NCBI RefSeq assembly: GCF_040807025.1
Contig: NC_090942.1
Location: 201,120,747-201,184,746, forward strand
Direction of reading: 5' to 3'
Length of the DNA: 64,000 nt
Origin: Struthio camelus
Lineage: Eukaryota > Chordata > Aves > Struthioniformes > Struthionidae
Position 1 is the first letter of the stretch. The number at the start of each line of letters is the position of its first letter. The translations under genes and the position numbers were made by a program. The notes beneath the pieces are model-generated. The model searched no databases, had not been told where the DNA came from, and was given only the letters and a program-made list of their open reading frames with translations. Shown here one piece after another: positions 38,672 through 51,586 of this stretch.

Positions 38672-40522
38672 ACAGAATCACAGAATGGTTTAGGTTGGAA
38701 GGGACCTCTGGAGATCATCTAGTCCAACCTCCCTGCTCAAGCAGGGGCCTCTAGAGCATATTGCCCAGGATCACATCCAGACGGGTTTTGAGTATCTCCA
38801 GGGAAGGAGACTCCACCACCTCTCTGGGCAACCTGTCCCAGTGCTCTGTCACCCTCACAGTCAAGAAGTTTTTCCTCAGGTTCAGATGGAACTTCCTGTG
38901 GTTCAGTTTCTGCCCGTTGCCTCTTGTCCTGTTGCTGGGCACCACGGAGAAGAGTCCGGCCCCATCCTCTCGACACCCCCCTTCCCCCCCCTTCAGATAC
39001 TTGTACACGTTGATGAGATCTCCTCTCAGTCTTCTCTTCCCCAGGCTGAACAGGCCCAGCTCCCTCAGCCTTTCTTCAGAGGAGAGGTGTTCCAGCCCTC
39101 TAATCATCTTTGTAGCCCTCCGCTGGACTCTCTCCAGGAGTGCCATGTCTCTCTTGTACTGGGGAGCCCAGAATTGGACACAGCACTCCAGGTGAGGCCT
39201 CCCCAGGGCTGAGGAGAGGGGAAGGATCACCTCCCTCCACCGGCTGGCAACACTCTGCCTCATGCACCCCAGGAGACCATTGGCCTTCTTGGCCACAAGG
39301 GCACACTGCTGACTCATGTTTATCTTCTTGTCCACCAGCACTCCCAGGTCCTTCTCTGCAGAGCTACTTTCCAGCAGGTCAACCCCCAGCCTGTCCTGCT
39401 GCCTGGGGTTATTCCTCCCTAGGTGCAGGACCCTGCACTTGCCTTTGTTGAACTTCAGGAGGTTCCTCTCCGCCCAGCTCTCCAGGTCCCTCTGAATGGC
39501 AGCACAGCCCTCTGGTGTGTCAGCCACTCCCCCCAGTTTAGTATCATCAGCAAACGTGCTGAGGGTGCACTCTGTCCCTTCCGCCAGGTCATTGATGAAT
39601 ACATTGAACAAGACTGGACCCAGGACTGACCCCTGGGGGACACCACTAGCTACAGGCCTCCAACTTGACTCTGCGCCATTCACCACAACCCTCTGAGCTC
39701 GGCCATCCAGCCAGTTCTCAAGCCACCTCACCATCCACTTATCCAACCCACACTTCCTGAGCCAGGGAGACAACACCCACTGCTCTGCCCTCATCTACCC
39801 AGCCAGGCATTCCATCACAGAAGGCTATCAGATTGGTCAAGCATGATTTCCCTTTGGTGAATCCATGCTGACTACTCCTGATCACCTTCTTGTCCTCCAG
39901 ATGCTTAATGATGACCTCCAGGAGGAGCTGTTCCATCACCTTTCCAGGGATGGAGGTGAGGCTGACAGGCCTGTAGTTTCCAGGCTCCTCCTTCTTGCCC
40001 TTTTGGAAGACTGGAGTGACACTGGCTTTCTTCCAGTCCTCAGGCACCTCTCCTGATCTCCAGGACCTTTCCAAGATGATGGAGAGTGGCCTAGCGATAA
40101 CATCCGCCAGCTCCCTCAGCACTCGCGGGTGCATCCCATCGGGGCCCATGGATTTATGGATGTCAAGTTTGGACAAAAGAGCTCTAACCTAATCCTCCTC
40201 CACCAAGGGAGAGTCTTCCTTTCTCCAGACTTCCTCTCTTGTCCGCAGGGTCTGGAATTCCTGAGGGCTGGCCTTAGCAGTGAAGACTGAAGCAAAGGCA
40301 GCATTCAATAACTCTGCCTTCTCTGTATCCTTTGTTACCAGGGCACCCGCCCCATTCAGCAGCGGGCCCACGTTTTCCCTAGTCTTCCTTTTGCTCTTGA
40401 TGTATTTGAAGAACCCCTTCTTGTTGTCCTTGACATCCCTTGCCAGATTTAATTCCAACTGGGCCTTAGCCTTCCTTGTCGCATCCCTGCACACTCTGAC
40501 AACGTCCCTGTATTCCTCCCAA
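38672..40522 (-). mobile_element. CR1 LINE copy B, 5'-truncated, nearly identical to copy A
   Basis: Minus-strand CR1 whose 3' tail (antisense ATTCTGTG units) starts at 38672. It follows copy A closely to about 40522, in the linker between endonuclease and RT, where similarity stops at TCCTCCCAA. Flanking DNA differs from copy A at both ends, so this is a separate insertion and not a duplicated locus. It keeps the same motif-A deletion and the same in-frame TAG as copy A. Confidence 0.95.
38751..40494 (-). pseudogene. CR1 copy B ORF2 remnant (linker + RT), disrupted
   Basis: Three frames cover it: the linker up to SPLVEED and a TAG (40189-40494), the RT N-terminal part (39739-40176) ending after [13 protein letters not shown], and the RT C-terminal part (38751-39794) with [18 protein letters not shown] (FADD codons at 39543-39554) and the end VILGNML. 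The 347-residue C-terminal frame differs from that of copy A at only about six residues (for example [10 protein letters not shown] against [10 protein letters not shown]). Motif A and the frame are lost at the same point as in copy A. Confidence 0.93.
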
Positions 40523-41699
40523 AATGGTGGTATATTACTATATAATGATGGTATATTATTATACCATCACATTTGGTATAGTTTGGTCTATGGCAAATCT
40601 CTCTGTTCATGGGAAGGCCCTTTGATTAAGAAATGGCCAAGGCTCCTGTTCAAGTAACTGCCAATTATCTCTCAAATTCAAGTTAGATGGCAAGGATTTT
40701 CTTTTCTTTCTGTGTTTATACAATACCTGGCATCGTGAGCGGCTAGCCATAACTTCAAATACTAATCAAATGACAGTGTGTGCAACATATACATTGTTCT
40801 GAAACAAAACACCTTAAAAACACTGTCTGGAAACTACAGCTATATCAAGTTTATTTAGAATGGAAAACCTGATCCTTTTTATGCTGTTAGCACTATTGGC
40901 TTGTAATCTCTTGGTGCAGCTTAGTTATTACAGATTCCACATTTAATATTCTGCCCAGAGCATGATATAAAAGCCACTATTGATTTCCATTCACTGTATG
41001 CAGGCTTCATCTCTATGTAAATTAAAGATTCTATTATATATTTTACAATATAGACTAACTGTCATTCAAGCTTTCATCTATTCTTCTGCCAACAGGCTGA
41101 TTTATTGACAACTTCCAGACAATAACACACCTAAGGAAATCTAGCTGAGCCTTTGTGCATTAACATATGCATACACATCATCAAATATTGTAAGGAAAAT
41201 GTGGGACAGAATTCTCACCAGAGAAAGAGTGGTGTATATAGTGACACTGCAAATAGCATGAATCACCTTCATTGTTTCAGGCTATGATGTATCCGCTTTC
41301 TTTTCAACAGGAGATAGGGGAAGGATGCCCGTATGTCTTCATCTACCAACTTTTCAAGTCCTTTGAATATCTGTAAAAATTCCAGAAGAGAGAAAGAAAG
41401 ATAAATGCACTAAGATTTTTCACACAAAATAAATCAGAGTATGTTTCAGAAAACAACATCCCAGCTGGCTTCACTGGTAACAGCATGGCCTGAGGAGCAG
41501 GGAACTCTCACTCTGCGAAAAGCTCTGAGCGCTCCTGAGAGACAGTGAGTTTCCCACACTCACCGCCTTTGGAGACCTTGAAACATTCTGCTTTCTCATT
41601 TTCAGGATGATGGTGGAGATAGCAGCAGGATGTAGAGACATCCACAACTAATCAGTCGCTGCACTTTGGGAAGGGAAAGCTAAGCTCCATCTTGAAGAT
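40523..41699. other. Intergenic stretch, nothing recognised
   Basis: Sequence between CR1 copy B and a CR1 scrap. It starts with an AT-rich segment containing repeated GGTATATTA words next to the CR1 truncation point. No gene signal was seen. Confidence 0.5.
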
Positions 41700-41856
41700 C
41701 CTTGTGACACACTGGAAAAAAAAAAATCTCACCAGAGGCACCAAAGATGGGATCAAGCCCTGAGCATCCCGATCCGATCTCACAGCTGACCTTGCTGTGA
41801 GCAGGAGTTGGACTAGATACCTCCAACCTGAATTTCTCTGTGACCTGATGAAAGAG
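41700..41856 (+). mobile_element. CR1 LINE 3' fragment (old)
   Basis: Sense-oriented 3' CR1 scrap recognisable by CTCACAGCTGACCTTGCTG, TGAGCAGGAGTTGGACTAGA, TACCTCCAACC and a decayed ATTTCTCTGTG tail. It is too short and diverged for subfamily assignment. Confidence 0.75.
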
Positions 41857-44800
41857 GAAAGGCTCTCTGCTAGGACTCACTTCCATCACACAGAGAAATA
41901 CCGGAATTGAAGGGAAGAGAAAGCATTAACTATTGCTGTTAGACATTGCTCCTTTCTTGGCTAGGAGATGGGTTCCCAGCTACCACTCTCTCCAAAACTG
42001 TGCTTGCTCAGTAAAAAATGGGAAATTAGACCAGACAAAACTCTGCACCTCCGATCCTTTTCTAAAAGGCATCCATTAAACACTCTCTTCCTCGTTGAAA
42101 AATCATCTTGTCAAGTTGAACAAGGTCCCACAGGATATCTCTCAACAGGCTGCCAATGGGAATAAGATGATCTCTCAGCATGGTAAGACTCACAACATAT
42201 CTCTCAAGCCAGGCTGGAGAGGAATAACCAAGGTTTTTGCCTTTGAGCGTCTTAGGCTTAGGCATAAGCCCATCAAAAGTCTGACAATGAGACCTGCTCT
42301 GCAAATGCAGTGTGTACAACTTTAATTATTTTAATTAGGATTGTGATTTTTATTACCTGGTAGCTGAGAAGCAGAACAAATATCCGTTGCCAGCCATGCC
42401 GATTTCCCCTGTACAAAGAGGCACTTCTGTCATTTCCAACTCAAGCATCATATGTTTACAGCAACACAGTCTGTGAGCATACATACTCGGCTTCCCTAAG
42501 GCTCAGACACACAAATGAGTGAAAAACTTAAAACGTTCAACACCAAGCTGCTGTAATTAGCTCCACCTCAACCTCCGGAGTAAAACACTTTAGCTTAAGT
42601 CTCTTTCATGGAGGCCTTCTCTTCACAGGTGGCCAAAGTCAAATCACTTCACAACTGGGGCAGGCTCAGAGTATTTGTAAGGACATTTACTGGTAGGAGC
42701 TCAGCACAGGTGCAGTAACTCCTTCAATTGCCTTATCTCGCCACTTCAGAGCTTTTAGCTTCATTGCTATTTTAGGTTTCAGAGATGGCCTCTAGCTTCA
42801 TCGCAAACCAAAGAACTCAGCCTCCAGACGCCAGCACAGCTCCACATGCACTGAGATTTTGCCATTTCTTTGCAATGCACACTTTTATCACAATGCCCAC
42901 TCAGTTACTGACAATCAAACAGTTAAAATCATCTCCACATGACAGTTCCTAGTATCTTTCTTTATCCTCTTAGAGCTATCAAATTAGTTAAGCATAGCTC
43001 ACATTAGGTCATATCTTAATAGATGTATTTCTCTTATTTCAGGAAGCTTATCTGTGCTGGTCAATGCTTCCACAAAAGACAGGGGGAAAGATGTTAAAGA
43101 GATGCTGTTTTGTTGAGACAATCAGCAATTCTGAAGGCACTGAAATCTCATCAAGTTTTGTAGGAATATATACTGTATGGTTGTATAATAAAATTCAATA
43201 AAGACATTGAGAGTCTGGGGAGTTGTGAAGTGCCTGGATCTCCATATCTTCAATTTCTTCATCTCTTTTCTGGATTCTCACATGGCTAAATTTCAATTAG
43301 AATAAACTCTTATATGATTGCCCCATTTGTCCACTGGAGGTCAGTATCTTTCTACAGAAATACAGTTCCTCTCACCTGCTGTGGCTGCAGGGGACAGTAC
43401 TCTCACAGCAGCACCTGATTTTCCTGTCACAGAATTTAAAGCTTCTGGTACAATGGGCTGAAGATAGATGACTGGTAGAGTTCACCAGGAAGACCCCCTA
43501 TCACACGTCCATTCCCAACTCAGGTTAGGACTTAATGAGGTCACATGAAGAATTGAATGAGCCTCAAATTTGGTGTTTTCCCAGACATTAAGCAAGCTCC
43601 AGCAAGCAGGGCAAAGGCTTTTAGGCCCCTCCCTCAGCTTTCCTGCCACCGTTGTAGAGTGTAAATATCCTTCGAAAGTCAAATGTCTAGCTCCACTCTA
43701 AAGTAACACATCTAGTTGGACAGGGAATTCCACAAGTGATGAATAAATGTGTTCAAGTATTTCCATGCCTTCTGCAATAACCAGCCTTGTATTTTAATCA
43801 AATACTAAAGTATAATTGCTAGATGTTAGATTTTTCCTATCTAGTTAATCCTACTTGGCTCATTTTCTAGGATTAGCTCCAGAGAAGCTGCCTGTTTAGG
43901 CTGCTATAAAAATTGTGTAGGAGAGCTATGCTGCACTGCTCTGCTTTCAGAAACACTCACTCATTAGTAATATTTCTTCACCAAATGCCAGTTCACTAGA
44001 CACCCAGCACATCATCTGCAGGTCTGTGCCTTTCCCCCTAGTGATATGATGGCCAAAGAATGACATAATAGTAGTGGATGAGAGTGAGTGATTGTGTAGG
44101 CAGAAGGGTAAACAGATGCAAAATCAGAGGTATTTGGTAAAGTCACACATGTATCATAGTTTAACTATTCCTTTTAATCACCATTTAAAAGTGCACTTTT
44201 GAAGCAAATCCTCTGCTCATTCCCACTTGCCATGCTTTACCTGGCATCATGGAGCAATCTCAGAGCGGTTTCCTTCCCAAAGAAACTAAACAGAAGATAC
44301 GCTCCCACTGTGAACAGGCATCTAGTTCCCGGGACCAGATTAAAGCCAGCACGAGGCATAAGCCCTGAAATGCGGAGAGTGGTGATCATTACTCGCTGCT
44401 GCCTTCGATGGACCCACTCCCTCTGAGGTGCACTTCTTGCTAACGCAAACAGTCTGACCTAGTAGCTGACATCATGGCTGTTTAGACAGCGGTTTCACCT
44501 ATTTCCGGTAGCGCACTCGTCTTTCATAGATCTCAAAGCAATTCTAGTGGAAGGAAAATAACATTATAAGCTACTCTCCTTGCCTTCTGTCTCTCCAGTT
44601 TGGGTACCAAAAGGAAAAATTGAGGTATGAAGTCTGATTAGGTGAGACAGTCCTCATGCCACATATCTAAAGATCCAGGACTTTTCAAATCTACATTATT
44701 TTCCTTAGCTTCTATAGTTACAAATTAGTGACGACATCAGTAAATTCAGTTCTAACCTGCCAAAAAAAACAGATATTCCAGGGGGTAAATTTTGCTCTTA

Positions 44801-46507
44801 GCTTTCCAGGACATTTCTGTTTCCATTCCACATAAGCTCCTTGAGTCAATTCGTTTTCCTACGTTCTCTCTCTTGTACAGCATTGGGATCCCTGTTAGCA
44901 TTCAGTAAACAGATGGGCAAGAAAAAATGATTGCCCTGAAAAAACAGAGAAAAGGAACACCTGCAGCAGGCTGGTAATTACAGCTGTACAAAGCGCACAC
45001 TTGGAAGCCTTGAACTAGAGCTGTAGTTTACAAGCATGCTTTACTCATATATTCCTTAAATCTTCCACTATCCTGAATATCCATGTTCTATTTTCTGAGC
45101 AGAAGACATTCTCAGTTCACTAAATTCCTTTTTAAAATTCATGAATACAAGAAATATTAAAAAGACTAATGCACTATTTAAATACCAACATAAGCTTATT
45201 CATGCCAATGAGGAAGGAAGGCCAGCAGAGCTGCCAGTGCTGTTTGTACTCTCATGTCTCTTCTGATCAATGAAGGAAATACCAGTGGAAACAGGCGGAT
45301 GGCTGAATAGAAAAGAAAGGTCATTACATACTGGAACTGATAAGCTGAAGAGAATAAAATAGGGAAGATGATCTTCAGGAAGAAGGCTAAAACTTAGCCT
45401 TCCCACTCAAAGGGTACCTCTGTATATAGATAAAATAAAACATAAATACAAAGTGACATATCATCAATTATTCACTGAAACATTTTCTCCTATTATTTAG
45501 CACAGTAAAAAAACCCTGCCCTTTCTCATCTTTCCCATCTCTGACCTAAAGTCTCAATTTTCCTATCTCCTATGTATTAAAGAGTCAAAAGAACTCCACA
45601 GATCTGCACTGTTATTCTCCTCGTTTAAGTGAGGCATCCTGCAGTTAAATAGCTTTTCTCAGGTAACACAATAAGCAAGAAGCAATGTTATAGCTAGACA
45701 AGCCCCATATCTCTTATCTCAAATAATTTTAGTGGTTAGCAGCTGCCTCATAATTTGGCATGTTTTAACTAGATTTGAAAATCCCTACAGTGAGGATTTA
45801 TCATCTCTTTCAGCAAACTATGAAGTAAATCTGTCATGCTACATAAATAATTCATATAAATCCTAGAAACATAGCAAGGAATATAAGTCAAGAGGGGCAC
45901 CACAGGAGACGGATGGAATTTCCTTTACTTAAAGCACATGATGGACTTGAATTCAGTTTCTTAGACAAACTATGTCAATTTAAAGAATGAAAACGGCTCT
46001 TTAAATCATTTATAAAGCAAAGAGTGACTTGACAGTCACTGGAAGTTTTGAAGAGAATACACATCAGATGAACCAAAATATGATAACTAATTTTTTTTCA
46101 GGTAAGAATGTCTTACCTAAGTTAGCTGGATACAAAAAAAAAAAAAAAAGGCAAAATAAAGGGAAATATAAAAACAAAACAGCCTTCTGAAAAGAAATGT
46201 AGTAGCAGTGATTTGCAACAGTCAAGGAAAATCAGTAATCCATTACTGGGAGAAGCAGTGAGCTAAAAGCAGGATCTACAGATTTAAATACACTCCAAAC
46301 ATTCCCAGGAACTGCTGACATTTTATAAATAATCAAGAGCTGGGTATATATCAGTATTTCAATGTAAATACACTTAATACATTACATACCTTAATGCAGA
46401 AAAGTTCTGTAGTCACAGTGAGATTAAATATTTTGATGAACCTACTCCAGAGATCTCAGCAATCTAAAAATTCTCTAACTGCTGTAAGCACACTTCCAAA
46501 CTTTATT
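41857..46507. other. Intergenic stretch, nothing recognised
   Basis: About 4.6 kb of unique-looking sequence with an A-run at about 46132-46149. Open frames are short and without recognisable motifs. Confidence 0.5.
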
Positions 46508-46893
46508 AAGCTGGGCCTGTTCAGCCTGGAGAAGAGAAGACTGAGAGGGGATCTCATCAACGTGTACAAGTATCTGAAGGGGGAGTGTCAAGAGGATGAG
46601 GCCAGCCTCTTCTCCGTGGTGCCCAGCAACAGGACAAGAGGCAATGGGCAGAAACTGAACCACAGGAAGTTCCATCTGAACCTGAGGAAAAACTTCTTGA
46701 CTGTGAGGGTGACAGAGCACTGGGACAGGTTGCCCAGAGAGGTGGTGGAGTCTCCTTCCCTGGAGATACTCAAAACCCGTCTGGATGTGATCCTGGGCAA
46801 TATGCTCTAGAGGCCCCTGCTTGAGCAGGGAGGTTGGACTAGATGATCTCCAGAGGTCCCTTCCAACCTAAGCCATTCTGTGATTCTGTGATT
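46508..46893 (+). mobile_element. CR1 LINE copy C, short 3' fragment, plus strand
   Basis: Young-looking 3' CR1 piece. It begins in the codons for [20 protein letters not shown], reads open through [19 protein letters not shown] to VILGNML, and then has the 3' UTR and two ATTCTGTG units at 46875-46890. It is close in sequence to copies A and B but carries a small deletion in the glycine-rich KGG(EGG) stretch. It is 5'-truncated well downstream of RT motif A, so it cannot report on that deletion. Its orientation is opposite to copies A and B. Confidence 0.93.
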
Positions 46894-47382
46894 AAGGCAA
46901 AATTTGCTATAAACAGAAATCACATAAAATAAATTCAGTAGAGCTTCTCTAGCCAGCCTAGAAAGTGTTACTTTGATGGTCATTCGGAGCGTATGAAGCA
47001 CACAGAAGAATATCCTTCAGACTCAAATAAGCAAATAATGTAATGGCAATTAGTAGTAGTTTGAAGGGACCTTAAGAAAAAGAAAGCTTATGACAGCGCA
47101 CCAAATTTGGAAGAATAGCCAGGAACAGAAAACTGAGCCAAGCCATTTGGAAACGCCACCAAAACAGACCAGAGAAAAAGAATACAAAGAAATCTGAAAG
47201 AACGTCCCAGGTGAAGTTAGGGTAAGGCCTCACATTGTTGGAATAAGCAGAAACTTTGGAAAGATTTATGTTTCATCATTAAGTTAAGCTTGGATTAATT
47301 TATCCTACTACTACAGCAACCATCCTTCTCAGTGAAGGAAAAAGGACCTTGTAAGCTGGAAAGGGCATTCCCTGTAACATCC

Positions 47383-48320
47383 TGATAGGCGCCACACAGG
47401 CAAGCGTGAGACTCTAGGAGAGTGCAGCCCAGAGAAGAGGGGTTTGCTCTGGGGTGCTCCCCAAGAGTTTAGGAACCCCCGGATGCACCACGGCCAGAGC
47501 CACCACACTGCAGGGTTGCCGTAGCCCTCCAGTGACCCCATGAGTGTAGAGCAAACCTAGTTAGCAAAGGAGAAGTGACACTGCAGACTCACTCTGTAAG
47601 CATCTATGTACCTTGGAATTTCGTACTGTTATCTGTTGAATACGCATAGTGACAGCTGTTGAATGTGCGTACTGTTATCTGTTGATTGTACTGCTGAGTA
47701 CACTGTTGACCATCCTGTTGGTATCCAAACTGTTATGACTGAGGCCATCTGCTACATTGTCCAACTATGGTCTGGCATTGATTGACTGAATAATGAACTC
47801 AGCCTGGGAAGGATAAAAGAAAGTAACCAACGTACCTCTGTGTGGACTCGGACTCACCGTCAGCTGGCCTGCGGACCTGACAACTCACCCATCAGCAGGG
47901 ATGCCCCTGACGCCAACTGCCAGGGAGAACCTGAATCGTCTTGGTGCAGCTCGAGCATGGTGAGAACAATTCGAGGAAAACTATACCGGAGGGGTGGCCT
48001 ATAAGGACAAGGAAAGGCTGAGAGCGGTCATTATATTGTGCATCCGAGAACAGCCATTGTACTGTGCTTCTGTGGCTTAACCATAGAGCTCTGATATGTG
48101 TTTTCTGGTTTTAGTTCTTTACTATACTTCTTAGCTTTGTTATACTTGTAGATTGTCTGCTGTTAATTGTTTAGTGTTGTCCAGTGTCCGTCATATGTGT
48201 AGAACTGCTGAACTGAACTGAATAAACTCTTATATCTGACAACTGATCATCTCTCGAGTTCAGTGCAACTAACCGCGGAAATTTGAAATAATCCTGGACG
48301 CCCCTCTAGTGGCACATCAT
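47383..48320 (+). mobile_element. Probable solo LTR of an endogenous retrovirus (ERVL-like)
   Basis: A roughly 940-bp block differs in texture from its surroundings and has promoter and polyadenylation signals in LTR order: a TATA-like GGATAAAAGAAAG near 47811, then AATAAA in GAATAAACTCTTATATCTG at about 48219, then a short U5-like segment. Termini TGAT...ATCA(T) are flanked by ACATCC on both sides (47377-47382, 48321-48326), a possible target duplication. No gag, pol or env remnant lies next to it. The exact boundaries and family are uncertain. Confidence 0.6.
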
Positions 48321-48723
48321 ACATCCACTATTATCAGAACAACCACAGAACAAGAAGTCATTCACGGGAAAGAAACCACAGCCAACCAACCAACCATATT
48401 AAACCGAAAATCCTGCTGAAGCAGTAAACAGGTGGTAACATGCAAATTAGCTATTAAAAAAAAATAAAAGGAAGTAAGAGAACCAGAAGAGACTGATGCA
48501 ATGGGACAGGCTGCAGCTGATGAAAATCAGCACTGGCTTATTGACTTCAGAAGAGCAAAGGCATTTTACAGTGTCTGGTGACTGCATCCAATTTGCAAAG
48601 ATAAAAGGCAACGGACCCAGGCAACTCAACAAGTTAGAAATTGATAAAGAAGCAGGAAGTTAAATTTGCTAGAGAATAGAACATTAATAGCAGAATGGCT
48701 TAGTAAACTTGAGTAAGAGAGTC

Positions 48724-48761
48724 AACACTGATTGACATTAAGAACACTGATTGACATTAAG
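48724..48761. repeat. 19-bp tandem duplication
   Basis: AACACTGATTGACATTAAG occurs twice back to back without mismatch (48724-48742, 48743-48761). Confidence 0.95.
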
Positions 48762-49797
48762 AGACTGTCCAATTTTTAAGAGAAATGGAGAAGACCTAGT
48801 TAGATGAGTTCTGCCATCTCCCCCAGTAATACTTGGTAGGGTCCCAGTTTAGTAGTGTTCTCTCAAAGACAGACTGACAGATCGCCTAATATTAATCAGC
48901 ATTAGGGTAACTTTGTCAAATCTTTAGCCCTCTTTTCCTTCGTCTAACACCTACATTGCATTGCCATGAGTGACGGCTGAACGCAACAGACAGATGTGCT
49001 GCCTTCCCGAGTCACTCAGCATTTTCAGTTACTGCCACATTGTCATACCACATAAAAACAGAGACAAGCTGTCGAGACATCTTAGAAACAGTTGCGCTCA
49101 GCCCTAATCTCCAAAGCACTTTGCATATGACCTCTCTCCAAGAGAAAACCACAGAAGTACTCCCAGCTCCAGCTAATCAGATAAGAACTTCCTTATTTAA
49201 CTCCAACATTAAGAATTAATCTCCAAAGAGACTACTATATTTAGCTAAGAATCTCCTGAAGGCTACTTGGGTTTTTTTTAGGTAACGGAAAAAAGCCCAG
49301 TCCAGCACAAACATATGAGAGGGCTCTCCGCAAATATGAGCATTTACTTATGTCACCCACCGACAGGAACACATTTCTCCAAAGAAATCTACAGATACAT
49401 GACAGCACATGCAAAACTACCCTTTGCTTCTTCCTATTCCTACACAAGGCAAAACACAAAACTCCTTCTCACTGTTCTGTATTTAAAGGATATTTTTCTT
49501 CAGAGTTCCCATTCTTTCTGCTCTCCTCTCTAATAAAAGACAGTGGCTGGCTGGAAACCTAAAGTCCTTCCAGAGTTCCCACAGTTCTTTTGAAGGCCAA
49601 GAGAATTGAGCTTGTCATTGAACAACCTTCACAAATCACTCCTGTTTTGTGGCAGATGCCACGGCCTGAGGGATTCTAGTAGGGATTGTCATTTATTTCC
49701 ATTCCCCGTACATCACTGAGCACACTGACAGTGCTTCAGAACATGAATACAAAGCTGCCTCGAGCTGCTGAAATCCTTGGACTTGTGTGCACTGTTT

Positions 49798-49885
49798 TTT
49801 TAATATATATATAAAAATATACATAAATATATATATAAACATATGTATATATACATAAATAGATATATTTATATATATATATATG
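49798..49885. repeat. TA-rich microsatellite
   Basis: Nearly uninterrupted alternation of TA with ATAAA and ACATA interruptions. An open frame read from it on the minus strand is low-complexity Tyr/Ile and not a gene. Confidence 0.95.
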
Positions 49886-50395
49886 CACTGCTACCAGAAG
49901 AATCTCAAAATTCGGACTCAGAATTAACAATGCAGCCAGGTTGGCTGCCCTCCACAGAACACGGAATTTTTCCCAAAGTAGATCAGACCAGGTTGAATTC
50001 TTGTTCGTTTGCTTGCTTTAAGGAGGAAAAAGTGCAATGTTCGTCTTAAAAACATCGTTGTCAAAGACATCTTTGGATAAGCTGTCCTAATATTCATTTT
50101 ATCCCGCTGCTAGGAAATAGTATCAGAGTTCAGGACTGAATTTGTGTAACTTCCGCTTCTAGGCCCAAGACTTTCATGAAATTCCTGTTACTATCGTATT
50201 TGTACTCAGTGCAGCTCAATAGCGATATTTTAAACATTCTTAGAAGTACACATTTGTCATATCCTTAGCTGCACAACTTCAAGTGGAAGGCAACATCTCC
50301 TTATTTAACACGCAATGCCTAGCACAACAGAGAAATAACATTTGCAAAATACATCACAATAATATTTCCAAAGAGTAATTTCCCATCCTTTCAAC

Positions 50396-50401
50396 TTTAT
50401 T
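50396..50401 (-). terminator. WASF3: Candidate distal poly(A) signal of WASF3
   Basis: AATAAA on the minus strand (TTTATT on plus), about 3.7 kb past the WASF3 stop codon. WASF3 transcripts elsewhere have long 3' UTRs, so a distal site is plausible. Closer candidates lie at 51587-51592 and 52528-52533. Confidence 0.3.
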
Positions 50402-51586
50402 TGCATACAGCAAAACCTAGTTCAGTTTTTGAGCTTGTTCTGAACAGCATACACCTCTTGTTACAATAAGATTTTTTTCTTCTTCATTCAGTTCATCTTA
50501 GTTAATAAGGGGGAATCTGAAATACCTAAAATCCTACTGATCAGTGCAGTTATATGGAAATAGATTCTTTACTATTCAAGAAAATAACAATTAAAGCTGT
50601 AAAAGGTAGTATGCTGAGTGATACTTTCAGCATAATCACTAATCCTAACTCCAAGCCCAACTGATGAATAAGCATTTACATTGCTAAAAAGGAGAGACCA
50701 GCTTGCTTTACTACAAAATAGCCTTTGAACAAAAACTGCCAGTTCATATGCTCAATCTCTATTTAGAATTGGTGTCTAAATTACCTGAATTAAGTTAAAA
50801 TTACAGATGGAATATTTCAGTGAAGTAAGAGCTGTATGCTAGAGGGACAGAAACATTCAGTTTAACAGAGTAAAGATGAATTCATTTTCCCAGGAAACAA
50901 TCAAGCCCACCTAAGGTGCCTAAGTAACTCTGTTAAAGTTACAATTTGGCTACTGTATTTCACAACTAATCTGTGAGTTCTTCCCAATACCATGAAAAGC
51001 CTCTCCTGTTACCACAAGGGGTTTTAGCCTAGGCTTTGGCACTCCTGGCATATTTTACAAGGAAGGTGAATTAAAAGATTTCTGTAGCGGACAGACAGAC
51101 ATGAGCTTGCATTTTACAAAACTGTGCTTGGTGTCATTAACCTACAAACATCTCTTCCTTGAAAAGAAAAAGGGTGGGGGAGCCTACCAGCTAATACAGC
51201 TGGTAAATAACTTTTCACTGAAACACACTAAGCAACATCTTTGCTCCCTGAAAGACCTGGGCAGAATTTAAAACTATCAGTAGGGAAATTAATACCTCTT
51301 AATACCAACCAGGAACTTTGACTTAGAGCTCATACTGAGGCTGCAAAAGGAACAAGACCAAAGGAGTATGCAGGCTAGGAGGAGGAGCAGTGCCTTACAG
51401 GAGTCGGGTTATGCAGACGCCAGCCTACGCCACAGTAAAATGGTGTTTCCTGGGGTCCAAGTGTTATCTACAGATAACATTTGGAAGTGTTACATTTTCA
51501 TTTCTGTTACTTACCAATAAGGAGTAAAGAGTAACGGCAAAAATCTTACTAACATAAGGAAAGCCAGACAGGTTCAAAAGTGAGTT

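Larger units (their letters stand above)
48327..50395. other. Intergenic stretch downstream of WASF3
   Basis: Sequence between the LTR and the most distal candidate WASF3 poly(A) signal. It holds the 19-bp duplication and a TA microsatellite. No gene was recognised. Confidence 0.5.

Noticed and set aside
49736-49930. Minus-strand Tyr/Ile-rich frame
   Set aside because: Pure translation of a TA microsatellite.
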